A stretch of DNA of 64,000 nucleotides, taken from NCBI GenBank assembly GCA_029237695.1, contig CM055266.1, positions 10,123,805 through 10,187,804 of the forward strand, read 5' to 3'. Numbering within the stretch: the first letter of the stretch is position 1; every line of letters starts with the position of its first letter. Under the pieces are notes generated by a model. It saw only the letters and a program-made list of their open reading frames with translations. It did not search any database and was not told where the DNA came from. This DNA comes from Conchocele bisecta. Lineage: Eukaryota > Mollusca > Bivalvia > Lucinida > Thyasiridae. Shown here piece after piece: positions 1 through 12,070 of this stretch. The translations under genes were made by a program, and so were the position numbers.

Positions 1-400
1 CAAGGAACGCCTTGATATTTCATACATGCATTCATCTGCTGATCCTCTATTGTGCTACAGCAAATCCATGACCCACCCCCACCCCTTTCCCCAAGGTCAA
101 GGCCACAAACTTAGCACATTCATACATGCATTCCTCATGTGAATATCTATCATGCTGTAGAAAATAAATCACCAACTGAGTGTGTTCACAAACTTAACGT
201 TGGGTTAAATTTTGTATAACTTCTGTTTTCAGGGAGCGCATTGATATTTCATACATGCATTCATCTTAATATGCTATTCTCTTTATGCTATAGCAAATCC
301 ACGACCCACCTTCCACCAGTGACCCCATTGTCAAGGTCCGCCGCACACCCCTTAACCCAAGGTTAAGTTATATAATATTCATGTTTTACAACTATGCCAA
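1..400. repeat. Degenerate tandem repeat
   Basis: At least three related units repeat the phrase TTCATACATGCATTCATC near 20, 118 and 245, with CCCCAAGGTCAAGG-like text between them. The style matches the TGACCTTGACC arrays at 49.9-50.4 and 63.2-64.0 kb. No coding signal is seen. Confidence 0.6.
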
Positions 401-1339
401 GTTTGAGTGAAGGCTGCCAACAGGCGAGCTTCGTTGTCTACTAACAACTCGTGTTCATACTCCAGTAAACGCAACTGCCCATGATTTTACTCCTTAATTG
501 AAACATCATATGGGGCCTTTAACAATAGCAAATAAAAATCGTTCATGTAAGACCGTCTCAATGCGTTATGAGGTGCAAAACGATCTAATATAGACCGAGG
601 TTTGTAGTTAGATGCATACATTAGGCACGGCTGCTTAATAAGGCCATGCCCATTTTTTTCTCTGTTAAATGTCCACCCAGATATTCTAAACTTACCTACT
701 TATCTGGTAAAAACAATCAAAGCCTTGAAACAAACAAAGGTAAATTTATGTTAAAACTTCCTCAACCCTTTGCAGTGTGCAAAGGTTTGAGGAAGTGTTT
801 AAAATAAATTTTAATTGCCGCTAAATAAAGAAAACACTTTTATTAAACTTATTAAGTGTAAATTCATGAACTGATTTAAAACTTAGACAACTCCCAAATC
901 AATTATCATATTACTCCACCAGTAAATAGTGTAAAATAGCATACACAGTTTGTTTGTAATTTCATAGAACCACTCTCAAAACCTACCCACACACGGACGC
1001 TTAACAGAGGAAGAACTTTGTATGGCCTAACGTCATATATGAATACACTATTTGGGAAACTTTTTATTAGTTGTATATATGCGGAATAATAATAATACAC
1101 TTATTCCCTTTTTGTAGTATAATGTTACGGTGTATTTAACATGTATGTGCAATTGGTATCAATGAATGAGACTTTAAGTGCGAGTGGGTGTGCTTGTAAT
1201 AGGTTTATAAATTAAAAAAGATATGACGATCACGTTGCACATCACGTGATGTTGTAATTAGGACACAGTCTGGGATGTCCATCGGTCTACTAGGCCTAAT
1301 ATAGTTAGAAGTACTTTTAATTATTAAACTCGTGCCATT
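401..1339. other. Non-coding stretch, no gene seen
   Basis: AT-rich sequence with only short chance open frames. A short inverted motif around AACTTCCTCAACCC / GGTTTGAGGAAGTG lies near 755-800. I see no exon, RNA gene or recognisable transposon here. Confidence 0.5.
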
Positions 1340-4190
1340 GCAAAACAGGAAACTCTACCGAGTTTCCTGTTTTGCGGATTCATATTTGCATTTATTTACA
1401 TATGTTTTTTCTGGTTTTGGGAACCAGTGAAAAAAGGGTCAATCTCAAAAGGAGTAGATTTAGATCATTTTTGATCAACGTTTTTAGTCAGAAAGCTCAG
1501 AAAATGCACATATTTAGACACATAAGTGGGCAAAAAACAAGACACAGGATACAATTGTATCACAAGCATTTATTGCAATATGAAATAGAACTATTCATCA
1601 AGAACCAAAAGAGGAAATTTCCTCTTTTGCTCCATGCTAATTATTGGGTGAATATTGACCGCAGTTGTATTTTGTCACAATATTGTCAATTTTAGCCAAA
1701 AATCACCACTAACCAAAAGAGGAAATTTCCTCTTTTGCTCCATGCTAATTATTTGGTGAATATTGACAGTAAAGTTATATTTGTTCAACTATTGTCAGAT
1801 TTAGCCAATAAGTAGGCAAATATACAAAGTACAGTTGAATGTCATACATTTACAGCAATAATAAATACATCACAAACTCAAACCTTCGCTCGGTGCTAAT
1901 TATTGGGTGAATATTGACTGTAGTTATACATGTTACAATATTGTCACATTTAGCCCATAATCATCACTAACCAAAAGAGGAAATTTCCTCTTTTGCTCCG
2001 TGCTAATTATTGGATAAATAATGACTGCAGTTATATTTGTTACAATATTGTCACATTTGTTACAATATTGTCACATTTAGCCAATAATCATCACTAAACA
2101 AAAGAGGAAATTTCCTCTTTTGCTCCGTGTTAATTATTGGATAATAATGACTGCAGTTCTACTTGTTACATTATTGCCACATTTGTTGCAATATTGTCAC
2201 ATTTAGCCAATAATCATCACTAACCAAAAGAGGAAATTTCCTCTTTTGCTCCGTGCTGATTTTTGGGTGAATAGTGACTGCAAAGTTAAATTTGTTCAAC
2301 TATTGTCAGATTTATCTCATAATTAGCAACAACCAACAAGTATGAAAATATACAAAGTACAGTTGAATGACAAACATTTAGTTCAATAATAAATACATAA
2401 CAAACCAAAACCTTCGCTCGGTGCTAATTATTGGGTGAATATTGACTGTAGTTATACATGTTACAATATTGTCACATTTAGCCAATAATCATCACTAACC
2501 AAAAGAGGAAATTTCCTGTTTTGCTCCGTGCTGATTTTTGGATAAATAGTGACTGCAAAGTTGAATTTGTTCAACTATTGTCAGATTTAGCCCATAATTA
2601 GCAACAACCAATAAGTAGGCAAATATACAAAGTACAGTTGAATGTCATACATTTACTGCAATAATAAATACATAACAAACCAAAACCTTCGCTCGGTGCT
2701 AATTATTGGGTGAATATTGACTGTAGTTATACATGTTACAATATTGTCACATTTAGCCAATAATCATCACTAACCAAAAGAGGAAATTTCCTCTTTTGCT
2801 CCGTGCTAATTATTGGATAAATAATGACTGCAGTTATATTTGTTACAATATTGTCACATTTAGCCAATAATCATCACTAACCAAAAGAGGAAATTTCCTC
2901 TTTTGCTCCGTGCTAATTACTGGGTGAATAGTGACTGCAGTTATACTTGCAACAATATTGTCACATTTCTTGCAATATTGTCACATTTAGCCAATAATCA
3001 TCACTAACCAAAAGAGGAAATTTCCTCTTTTGCTCCGTGCTGATTTTTGGGTGAATAGTGACTGCAAAGTTAAATTTGTTCAACTATTGTCAGATTCAGC
3101 CCATAATTAGCAACAACCAACAAGTATGAAAATATACAAAGTACAGTTGAATGACAAACATTTAGTTCAATAATAAATACATCACAAACCAAAATCATTG
3201 CTCGGTGTTAATTATTTGGTTAATATTGACTGCAGTTATACTTGTAACAATATTGTCACATTTGTTGCAATATTGTCACATTTAGCCAATAATCATCACT
3301 AACCAAAAGAGGAAATTTCCTCTTTTGCTCCGTGCTGATTTTTGGGTAAATAGTGACTGCAAAGTTAAATTTGTTCAACTATTGTCAGATTTAGCCCATA
3401 ATTAGCAACAACCAATAAGTAGGCAAATATACAAAGTACAGTTGAATGACAAACATTTAGTTCAATAGTAAATACATATATACATCACAAACCAAAACCA
3501 TTGCTTGGTGCTAATTATTGGGTGAATATGGACTGCAGTTATACTTGTTACAATATTGTCACATTTGTTACAATATTGTCACATTTAGCCAATAATCATC
3601 ACTAACCAAAAGAGGAAATTTCCTCTTTTGCTCCGTGCTAATTATTGGATAATAATGACTGCAGTTCTAATAGTTACACTATTGTCACATTTGTTGCAAT
3701 ATTGTCACATTTAGCCAATAATCATAAATTTGTTCAACTAATGACAAACATTTAGTTCAATAATAAATAAATATATACATCACAAACCAGAACCTGTGCT
3801 TGGTGCTAATTATTGGGTGAATATGGACTGCAGTTATACTTGTTACAATATTGTCACATTTGTTACAATATAGTCACATTTGTTACGATATTGTCACATT
3901 TAGCTAATAATCATCACTAACCAAAAGAGGAATTTCCTTTTTTCCTCTTTTGCTCTGTGCTAATTATTGGATAATAATGACTGCAGTTCTACTTGTTAAA
4001 CTATTGTCACATTCAGCCAATAATCATAAATGTGTTCAACTATTGTCAGATTTAGCCAATAATTAGCAACAACCAACAAGTAGGCAAATATACAAAGTAC
4101 AGTTGAATGACATACATTTACTGCAATGATAAATACATTACAAACCTAAACCTTCGCTGAAGTTATATATGTCACCATATTGTTACATTC
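1340..4190. repeat. Palindromic satellite array
   Basis: About a dozen units of roughly 105-130 bp, some grouped in higher-order blocks of 250-300 bp. Each carries the perfect palindrome AGAGGAAATTTCCTCT flanked by more complementary bases, followed by GCTCCGTGCTAATTATTGG, a GTGAATATTGACTGCAGTTA phrase and one or more copies of TACAATATTGTCACATTT. Palindromes occur near 1609, 1714, 1974, 2101, 2226, 2501, 2776, 2885, 3008, 3307 and 3607, with degenerate copies at 1345 and 3927. It lies downstream of the Tudor-like gene's last exon (minus strand). Confidence 0.85.
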
Positions 4191-4205
4191 AGCCAAAAAT
4201 AAGTG

Positions 4206-4282
4206 TTAATTCGTTTTCCTCACTGACTTCTGCGGTAACTCCGTCTCCATCCCATCACGGAAAACAACACTGACAGTCTTAT
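4206..4282 (-). CDS. Tudor-like protein, terminal coding exon
   Basis: Read on the minus strand this 77-bp segment follows a TTTTCAG acceptor, completes a codon split with the exon at 5244-5340, and runs 25 codons to a TAA at 4206-4208. It encodes the second half of a small beta-barrel-type domain (VSVVFRDGMETELPQKSVRK), the usual end of a Tudor/Agenet-like fold that reads methylated residues or nucleic acid. Phase agrees with the upstream exon (1 nt carried over). The domain call rests on pattern, not on a search; the exon structure is firm, the family moderate. Confidence 0.72.
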
Positions 4283-5243
4283 CTGAAAATACAAGTTTAT
4301 AAGTATATTAGTGATGTATGCCATTTTGAGTATACCTTTTCTCAATTAAAATGTATCCATTGTCCACACCCATAGTTAGGTACCATTATTTAATCAGAAA
4401 CTGAAATCACATAATATCATTAAATTTGAAATTGCGTGTATTTTACGACGGCACTGGCTCGATGACCTTGCATGTTGGGACCGACTATTTATGTCCCAAT
4501 CCGGCGTAGTACAGCTGGCACTAATGGTCCTGTAGTGTTCAACACTTGGTCAACTTGACAAATGTCATGGTGGTCAGAATATACGCCCATCAAGTTGAAG
4601 AAGCTGTATACTGCATCAAGTATGAAAATATCAAAATCCAGCTGGCGGTTCCTGATTTGTTAAGAATTTTTCCTAACTTTAGAGGGCGGCCGTCTTGGAT
4701 TAGCGATGACAAATTTGAAATGGCTTCACCATAAAAACTGTGAACTATGGGCCGAGCGGTGTGATGGAGAATTGCAAAATTTCCAATTAAATAACGATAT
4801 TTTGACGGCGGCCATCTTGGATAACATAATCAGGGCCCCAGGTTCATCATATTTTCGGACGGCAGCCATCTTGGATTTACGATGGCCTCCGTTCTTGCTA
4901 ATCCGAACTCAGTAACGAGTATACAATACGATACGTTTGAACCACATCGGTAAAGCGATAGAGTAGAACAAGCTGTTAGGTCTTAGATCTTATAAATTAG
5001 ATTGTTCACTTGAAGCATATAAAGCCGAGCTCATTATTTCACAAATTCAATGCCTGATGATATAAAACCGTGTTTAACAAACATTGCATCTGTTGTATAT
5101 TATACCATTTGTGTTTATATGAACTAGGCCAATGACCAATTGTGTATCGACACGTGGGCTGAGGGTTTTCCTGGCATGTTTCTGGAGAAGATTCATCTAC
5201 AGGACCAAAAACCAGAGTACCTGACCAGAGTGTATACACTCAC

Positions 5244-5340
5244 CTCCAACAACTTTAACTGTCGCATCGTAAAATCCAGTGAGTCGTGGATTACTGTCTT
5301 TCCACAGTGCCCGTACCGTCTCTCCCTCCACGAATGAGTC
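5244..5340 (-). CDS. Tudor-like protein, internal coding exon
   Basis: A 97-bp minus-strand exon bounded by TTGCAG (acceptor, reading from 5346) and GTGAGT (donor, ending 5238). It encodes 32 codons plus one base: an acidic start (DSFVEGETVRALWKD) and the aromatic/Gly motif GFYDATVKVVG. Joined by phase to 4206-4282 this resembles a Tudor-type barrel of the pattern 'V.A.W....FY.ATV..V......V.F.DG'. Such domains are found in chromatin readers and RNP assembly factors. Upstream exons are not certain; a candidate first exon is at 6091-6148 but its phase does not join directly. Confidence 0.75.
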
Positions 5341-5399
5341 CTGCAATAGGAAAGAACTTCATGTTGACTAGGAGCCAGACATTAAAACACAAAATGACA

Positions 5400-6085
5400 T
5401 TTATCATGCGGAATGTCATTGACAAATTCAGTTCAGCAAATCAAACTGTTTGACAGTGGTATAAATATTTGCACAAAGTTAATATGGTCATGATGATGGA
5501 CATTGGACAGACAAAGCAGTAATAATATTCTCCCATAAATTATAACATAGAAAATGGATGTGTTCAGAAATGTTGCGATATTTTGTAGAAGGGACACGTA
5601 TTGGCAATAGTACAGTATAAATGTGTTACATAGATCCAGGTGAATGAAGTGTCAAAATATTGAACCAAAAAATAATATATAATATCATTGTGTGCCTAGA
5701 GCAAGCACAGGGGACAATAACCCACATAAAAGAGCTATCACAGAGTGATCAAATACTCTGATCATGCACTAGGACAGTTGTTTTCGTAGGGATTCAGTTT
5801 GAAGGATCTGTTTTGTGGTGCCTATGTTGCATTTTGTGTTTTTTTCTTATTTTTGTAGTTATTGTTTTTCTAGGGGACCGTACACCGCTGGTTATGGAGT
5901 GCATTTCATGCCGTTGAAGGCTCTGTGACCACCGCTGTACCCGTGCCGTAGTTTTCTATGGTGTATTGTTAATGTTATGTTAGTCCTGCTCAATACTCCC
6001 CCTCCCAAAAGATGTCATACACAGAACTGATGTGCTGTGCACTGGTTGTCATGGATCTATAGACTAGTTGAATTTGCTTAATTAT
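5400..6085. other. Probable intron, nothing recognised
   Basis: Between the Tudor-like exon and the candidate first exon there are only short chance frames. An additional small exon must lie here if 6091-6148 and 5244-5340 belong to one gene, because their phases do not match directly. Confidence 0.4.
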
Positions 6086-6090
6086 CTCAC

Positions 6091-6148
6091 CTCTAGCACC
6101 GACTTCCTTTTCGTGCTGTTCCGCTTTCGAACGAGAGGTTCTGGGCAT
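6091..6148 (-). CDS. Candidate first coding exon (minus strand)
   Basis: On the minus strand an ATG at 6148 opens 19 codons plus one base (MPRTSRSKAEQHEKEVGARG) and ends at a good donor, GTGAGA. The peptide is short, basic and low in complexity, as first exons often are. It lies about 750 bp upstream of the Tudor-like exon on the same strand, but direct splicing would put 5244-5340 out of frame. It is therefore either another gene, joined through an unseen exon, or chance. Confidence 0.35.
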
Positions 6149-6439
6149 ATTATTGATGAAATCGGTCGGCGACCGATCGCCGACAGGCACAATGTTGCAT
6201 TACCCGACACAATGTTATTGAGGAAAGAAAACCAAAATTTATATTTATATCAATATCGATCCATGTACAATATATGAAAACCGATGTGTCAGTAGCAGAC
6301 GCTTACTACTGTAGTTAAGTATCAACAATACATTTAGTGACACCGGAAATGTCTGTTGTCCTACTAGCCTCGTTTTGGATTTGTCAACAAATGCGGGAAA
6401 CAGATCACTATCCGTTCATCATCATGTGAGTTACTATAG

Positions 6440-7300
6440 TTATACCCCCGGCATACAAAGTATGCCGAGGGGTATATAGTTTTCGCCATTCCATCCGTCC
6501 GTCCGTTCGTCCGTTCCACTCTAGAGTTTGGGTACCAATTATCTAAGTAACCATAATTTTGGTGATGGCGTCTTTTGAGGGCTGAATGGCTGCCACGGGG
6601 CCCTGAGTGTGTCGACCGACCACATTTTCTTGTTTTAGTGGTGGAGAACACTGCACCATCACTGTTGTATATCACTTTTTAAGCCACCATTTTTGAAATT
6701 GGGTGGTATATATTAATTGTTTTCGGACTATATGTCACTCAGTTCTGCACACTTTCGGTTAATCAGTTCATATAAACAGTTTCTTTAAACTTACAATATC
6801 ATCTACATTTCTTGCTCAATTGTTTCAATATTTCAACACTTAATTCATTGGTGCTACACCTGCATTGCCATCATTTATATGACCTTAATTTTTTTGTCCC
6901 AATATCCGTAAAAAAAATGTTTGCGTAAAGTGTGGTTATGCATCTTTATAGGTGTCACATAAGTCCCGGGTTCTTACACACAAGGTCAATGTCACAAAAG
7001 TGTACTTAGTATTTTGATGTTTAGCAAATATGTTAACCTGTATTATATTATGAAGTCTGCCGCGAGGGGATTAACTTTGTTTAATGATGCCACTCCATAC
7101 GTCTCCATTTCAGCATTCATTTTACTTATGAAAGTAACTCTTTCTGCAATTAATTCTGATGGTGTCCGTGTGATGTTTATGCCCCCATTACCGAATGGTA
7201 AGGGGTATATAGTGTTACCGGTGTCTGTCCGTCCCGTACGAGATATTGAGCAAATACGACCGAGTTACTGTGCATGGAACAATAGACAACAATAGACACG
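6440..7300. repeat. Dispersed GGGGTATATAG / TCCGTCCG repeat copies
   Basis: Two partial copies: 6445-6530 (CCCCGGCATACAAAGTATGC, then GGGGTATATAG and TCCGTCCGTCCG) and 7180-7250 (AATGGTAAGGGGTATATAG, then GTCCGTCCC). A third lies at 58515-58560. They share order and spacing, so they belong to one dispersed family. The stretch between holds no recognisable gene. Confidence 0.55.
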
Positions 7301-7717
7301 CCTTTGTTCACTGTTGACCGCTCTTGACCGTTCCATTGTACGTACAAGATTTTGAGGAATTTCAACAGAGTTACTTCTTTGTGCATCAAACAATAGAGAC
7401 TAGTGTCTTTTGTTCACTGCTGACTGCTACTGGTCATTCACTCAGAAATTGAGAAAATATGACCGAGTTACTCCTAAGTGCTGTAAATTCTGTTTCCTCG
7501 CACAGAATTTTCTCAGATTTGGCTTATGTCTTCTTATCATAATCATGCTTTATTCTGTAGGAGATGCTCCACCCCCGCCCAATCCCAAGGTCAAGGTCAT
7601 TCCCTGATATTAAGATATAAAGTAAATACAACCACTTTTAGAGTCAATGCTGCCATGAGGAATTCGTGTGCCGACAGGCCACATTTCTAGTTGTACAATG
7701 TATTTTTTGTATTTCAG

Positions 7718-7847
7718 GTCTCATTTGTGTGTGGTCTGAAGAAGACCTTTGACTTGAGATCTTTCAAGCTAAAGAATTCCATCAGTCGGCGGTTCTCTGA
7801 TACTCTTCACTCGAGAGACCTCTTCATTAAAATGTTCCGCGAATTGG
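7718..7847 (+). CDS. Candidate internal exon, function unknown
   Basis: A 130-bp open segment on the plus strand preceded by a pyrimidine-rich stretch and TTTCAG, and followed by GTATGT. It encodes a basic, Ser/Phe-rich peptide (VSFVCGLKKTFDLRSFKLKN, then RRFSDTLHSRDLFIKMFREL). I do not recognise the family and no partner exon was found nearby. Splice sites and balanced composition make it better than the surrounding open frames, but it may be chance. Confidence 0.35.
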
Positions 7848-7904
7848 GTATGTTACATGGCCTAAAAATTCACCTGTTAGCAGTTACCTTGTCTGTTTCT
7901 CTCT

Positions 7905-8170
7905 TAAGCCCCGGTCCCACAGAGCTTGCGACCGCATTGCAACCGCTCCGCGACTGAAAAAAATGACAATCGCAGAGCGGTTGCACAGGTCGCGGGGAGG
8001 TTTTATAACGGTTGCAACGAGGTCGGCGACCAGTCGCCGACCAGTCGCCGATAGTCGCCGATGAGAATCAGTCACAGCAAGTATTTTGAACATGCACAAA
8101 ATACTGATTCTAGTCGCCGACTGGTTGCAATGGGTTTCTGGAAGTCGCCTACCAGTCGCCACGGGTTCAA
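7905..8170. repeat. CAGTCGCCGAC-rich dispersed repeat
   Basis: Begins CCCCGGTCCCACAGAGCTTG and contains several copies of TCGCCGACCAGTCGCCG with inverted partners (GCGGAGCGGTTGCA / TGCAACCGCTCCGC). This looks like a short fold-back or SINE-like repeat; no target duplication was identified. Confidence 0.5.
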
Positions 8171-8179
8171 ACAGTTCCA

Positions 8180-9029
8180 GAGTGCCACGGCAAACGTTTA
8201 ATCACGGCTGAACATGGTCGAACGTTATTGTTACATTTCCGTCGGAAATATCGTGTAATTTGAGCATATATGCAGTACTTCCTGTACTTTGATATTTAAT
8301 CCATCAAACAGCTGATGTATGCATAAAAATTCCAGGGCCAAAGTCCATGTCGTGTGATGCAGCCGCATCAATTTTAAAATTTCAGTGCGACCGTTGTGAA
8401 CTGGTCTTGGGACGTAATGGCGCGTTCTAGTAACGTTATGAGACACATGCATTACGTAGGTGTTGGCTTGGCCCCGGAATGAGCATTGTCTACAGCCATG
8501 ATAAAAAAGCACGCGCTGTACGTTTGAATACGCCTGTGAGCGGTGTCGAACAACGGCAGTCATGTAACAATGAAAGATGCCGTTGTGTGTCTGCTGTACG
8601 GCCGCCGCCATCTTCGGACTTAGATTGTGTGCTGTAGAACGTTTTCGGAACTGTAGTTACGCGCTAAAAACCAGTCAATCTGACGTTGATATGCATGCAA
8701 ACAATCGGCAGACCGGACAAAAATAGACGTTGGTACACAAACAAAGAAAGATTTCAGCATTCTTCAAGCGTTCCCATCTGGCATTTCCAGAAATAATTTG
8801 ACAAATACATAGCCAGAAACACATATTACAAAAATAAATGCATGGTTTCTTGAACATGACCTTCACCTTGAAAGTGTGACATTGGCCGAATATGGACGAT
8901 AAGGTAAAAAAATCCTGATTGCGTCCATCAAAATTCTGGAAAGGCATAACATGAAGATCATCTGTGCTAAATTTAGAAAAGTTAGCGAAACGTGCGAATT
9001 ACCTTTTTGGGAAACTACCGTCCCTCACT
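8180..9029. other. No gene recognised
   Basis: Contains several medium open frames on the minus strand without recognisable domains or splice structure. One frame at 8231-8611 is 126 codons, but its composition resembles shuffled sequence and nothing supports it as a gene. Confidence 0.4.
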
Positions 9030-9230
9030 AATGTACACATCCTGCCTTCGGATTGTGACCCGTGGCCGCCCAGACCTAGGCAGATCTTCCACATACCCCG
9101 TCTGCTGACAATCCTCTTGCAAGATTCACTATTGTTTGTCTGCTGCAATTAAACTGACGCGCGACTTCAGTCTGCGGGACACCAGCTTGTAGCATCCCGA
9201 GAGCCCTGTTTCGATTCGCTGGCGTAGATC
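9030..9230 (-). pseudogene. Tc1-like transposase fragment
   Basis: On the minus strand one frame reads RALGMLQAGVPQTEVARQFN then CSRQTIVNL, the paired-like helix-turn-helix of Tc1 transposases, and after a frame change reads LPRSGRPRVTIRRQDVYI, the conserved linker before the second DNA-binding subdomain. Only this N-terminal part remains (about 65 codons against roughly 340 in an intact transposase). No terminal repeats were located. It is a degenerate relic. Confidence 0.8.
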
Positions 9231-9544
9231 AATAAAGGTAACCACAGCGTTGTTCAACGATGCCCTTCGACCTTCCCGTGCTAATGTATATCATTCAATA
9301 TCCGTTTCATGCTGAGGATATCAATATTGACTATGAAATTAAGTTCTCTTTGCTGCAGGTTTTGAAATGAAAGGTGTTGTTGTCTTTTAATTGTTTACAC
9401 ACTCTCTGAGATTAGATTCAGCATTAAAACATTTTACATCAGGTTTTTAAACATATTTGTTCACGACATATCGAACCATTTATATACAATGTACTGTCAA
9501 ATGGAAGCAGAAGGCGCGACTATAGTCGCCGCTTTTTCCGTCGT

Positions 9545-9890
9545 CATTGTTTTGCTTCAAAAAGTGTGTACAAGTTTCTTCATTATGATATAACTTTAAT
9601 ATTACTTGACAGATTGCTTCAATATCAATATTTGGACACTTGATACGTGTGAGCATTTGAACTCCCATTAACATGACCTTCACCTTTTGTACCTTCACAT
9701 TTTTGCGAAAACACGTTTGTACAAGTTTCTTCATCATCGTATAACATTAATATTACTTTATGGATTGCTTAAATATTTTGACACATGATACATGTAAGCA
9801 TTTGGAACACACTCATGGCCTTGACCTTGTTGAACTTCACATGGTCATGGAAACACTCAGCGATTTTTTATGTCAAAGAGTTTCTTCAAC
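9545..9890. repeat. Two-unit degenerate tandem repeat
   Basis: Two units with a period near 155 bp share GTACAAGTTTCTTCATYATNRTATAAC, TTAATATTACTTTA-like text and a closing ACATGACCTTCACCTT / TCATGGCCTTGACCTT phrase. It belongs to the general bivalve-type GACCTTGACC array class. Confidence 0.6.
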
Positions 9891-10436
9891 CTTGACCTTT
9901 TTCGTGTGTTAAGCATGTACTTCACTGACGGTTTTTGTGATACTTACTTTAGCACAAGACCATGCTCATGTTACGGTTAAATGCCTCGGCATCCGCGACA
10001 CCGCTTCCGTGGCGGAATTCTTGTTACGACTTCTTGTTAAATTTGGAAGGATGCACGTGCCAGAATTGTATTAGCGTTGACACTTGGGACTTCTACAATA
10101 CTGTCGGGGAACATATTCCAAACTTCAATTACTCTGAGGCTGAATGTGTGCGGCTTACTACTCAGACGTGTTCTTTTCTTGGACAGTCTGTATTTGTTTC
10201 CTCTAGTGGCCGAGTATGTTGCTTGACTGAATTGAGTTTGTCTACACGATCGATGTTATTTAGCATTGTGTATACATGTATGATGTCCTCTAACTATCGT
10301 AATCCAAGGAGTTTTAACATTTCAGAATAATACTTGCTGACCAGGTTTCCAGACATTATCGTTGCTCCTCGTTGTACATTTTCTACGGCTATCAGGTGTG
10401 GGTCCAGGCTATGACATCTTTTTGCACATTGGAGAC
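9891..10436. other. No gene recognised
   Basis: Contains a 122-codon plus-strand frame (9962-10330) with many Cys and Ser residues but no recognisable family or splice-site support. I treat it as unproven. Confidence 0.4.
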
Positions 10437-10582
10437 CAGGGGCCCGTTTCACTAAACTTCTTACGCTACGAACTTTCTTACGTCTACGATACTTTTCGTA
10501 CGAACTTCTTGCGAACTTCTTACGTGCGTTTCACTAACATGTACGTACGAAATTTCTTAAGTTACGAACTTCTTAAGAATTC

Positions 10583-10993
10583 TTCAGTATTGGAAATCCA
10601 TCAAGCCCTTTGAATGTAAACATCCGGTCCGACTTTGACAACCAGACGACAGCTGTTAAATCAACTGCCTTAGTACAGCATGTTGAAAACCAGGAAAGTG
10701 AATTGGACTGACACTGAGTGTCCCATCCACGGCGCCCAGGGTGTTCGGAATCCTGGCCACACAATAAAAGGCTTTTTTTTACAGTTGGCCAGGTCTTATT
10801 CCTCTGTTGGAAAACTGATGTTGTCCAGTCGATTATTGATGGCTGAGACAACGTCATTAATACACCGAGAAACCGAACTCCTAGAGACACCGTGGATGTC
10901 GCCAGCCTCGGAGTAGAACTCATCCTTCGCTAGGCAGCGCAGAGTAACCAATGTCTGCAAAGTTTCAAGTGCTTGAGTCTTTGATGATCTCAA
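10583..10993 (-). pseudogene. HARBI1-like transposase fragment
   Basis: The 5' part on the minus strand reads TLRCLAKDEFYSEAGDIHGV and SRSSVSRCINDVVSAINNRL, matching the N-terminal part of Harbinger nucleases (pattern 'TLRFLA.G.FY..VGD..GVS..TV.R'). A second frame contains IPNTLGAVDGTL, which includes the first catalytic Asp region (GAVDGT). Only about 135 codons with at least one frameshift remain of a protein normally near 350 residues. It is inactive, and lies inside the terminal repeats 10440-12534. Confidence 0.8.
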
Positions 10994-11689
10994 ATGTGAT
11001 TTTTATTTGCCTTAGTTTGTACTGTATACTATACGGGGCATGGAGTTGCCGTATTGGCCATCTTAGTATATGCAATACATCTTGTGGCGTTTTACACATA
11101 CCACAACTAATTTGACATACCCATAAATACAAGTTTGTGCAACGTACTATTGGTTGTTTTCATCACACTTATAGACAAAGTCTAATTTCCTATTACATTT
11201 AGGGGAAGGGGCCAAGTGGCTTTGGTTTGGTATGGACCTGGAACCAGATCGGGTTCTAATTTCAAGGCTGAATATATATTTGTTTCGATGTAAATATTCC
11301 GTTCTGATTTTGGGACCCCGTCATCCCCCCCCCCCCACGAAATGTAGCAGGTTGAATACGGGATCGAACCAGTTGGCCAGGCCTTATATGACCGTAACCT
11401 GTTGTATAGCTTTCTGGCATAATATTTATAGCACGATGTTGTCATATCTGTCTATAATGTATTGCACCACATTGTAATACTTTCTCTGTCATATTATTTG
11501 CTGTATGTGTCAAACGGTCGAAGTGATGAAACTGTAAGATGGCTGTACATACAAAGATGGCGGAGATGGCAACTCGATGTACCATATAGTATACAGTAAC
11601 AAAAAAATGATATGACAACACATTACATACATATTACTTTTGAAAATATTTGATTCGTGTTTTCATCTATTTCACCCCTACACCACACT

Positions 11690-12070
11690 ACAATTATAGT
11701 GAATCACTCCTCCTTAAACCACATTATATCAGGCTGCATTTGCTGGCTAACTGATCAGAGGGTAAAATTATAGTGAGTAACTACTCCATAAGCCACGTTA
11801 TATCAGGCTGCATATGCTGGCCTAACTGATCAGCAGGTACAAGTATAGCGAGTCACTATTATATAAGCCACGTTATATCAGGCTGCATTTTCTGCACTAA
11901 CTGATCAACAGCTACAAGTATAGTGAGTCACTGCTCTATGAGCCACGTTATATCAGGCTGCATTTGCTGCACTAACTGATCAACAGCTACAAGTATAGTG
12001 AGTCACTGCTCTATGAGCCACGTTATATCTGGGATGCATTTGCTGGCTAACTGATAAGCAGCTAAAGCTA
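11690..12070. repeat. About 75-bp tandem repeat, five units
   Basis: Five consecutive units share GCCACGTTATATCAGGCTGC followed by ATTTGCTG, CTAACTGATCA and ACAAGTATAGTGAGTCACTG. It lies within the Harbinger element and is probably carried by it. Confidence 0.8.

Noticed and set aside
1340..4190. CRISPR-like array
   Set aside because: Units are long, variable and contiguous without spacers, and the context is a eukaryotic satellite.
8231..8611. 126-codon minus-strand frame
   Set aside because: No recognisable motif, no splice support; likely chance.
9962..10330. 122-codon plus-strand frame, Cys-rich
   Set aside because: No recognisable secreted or zinc-finger pattern, no splice support.
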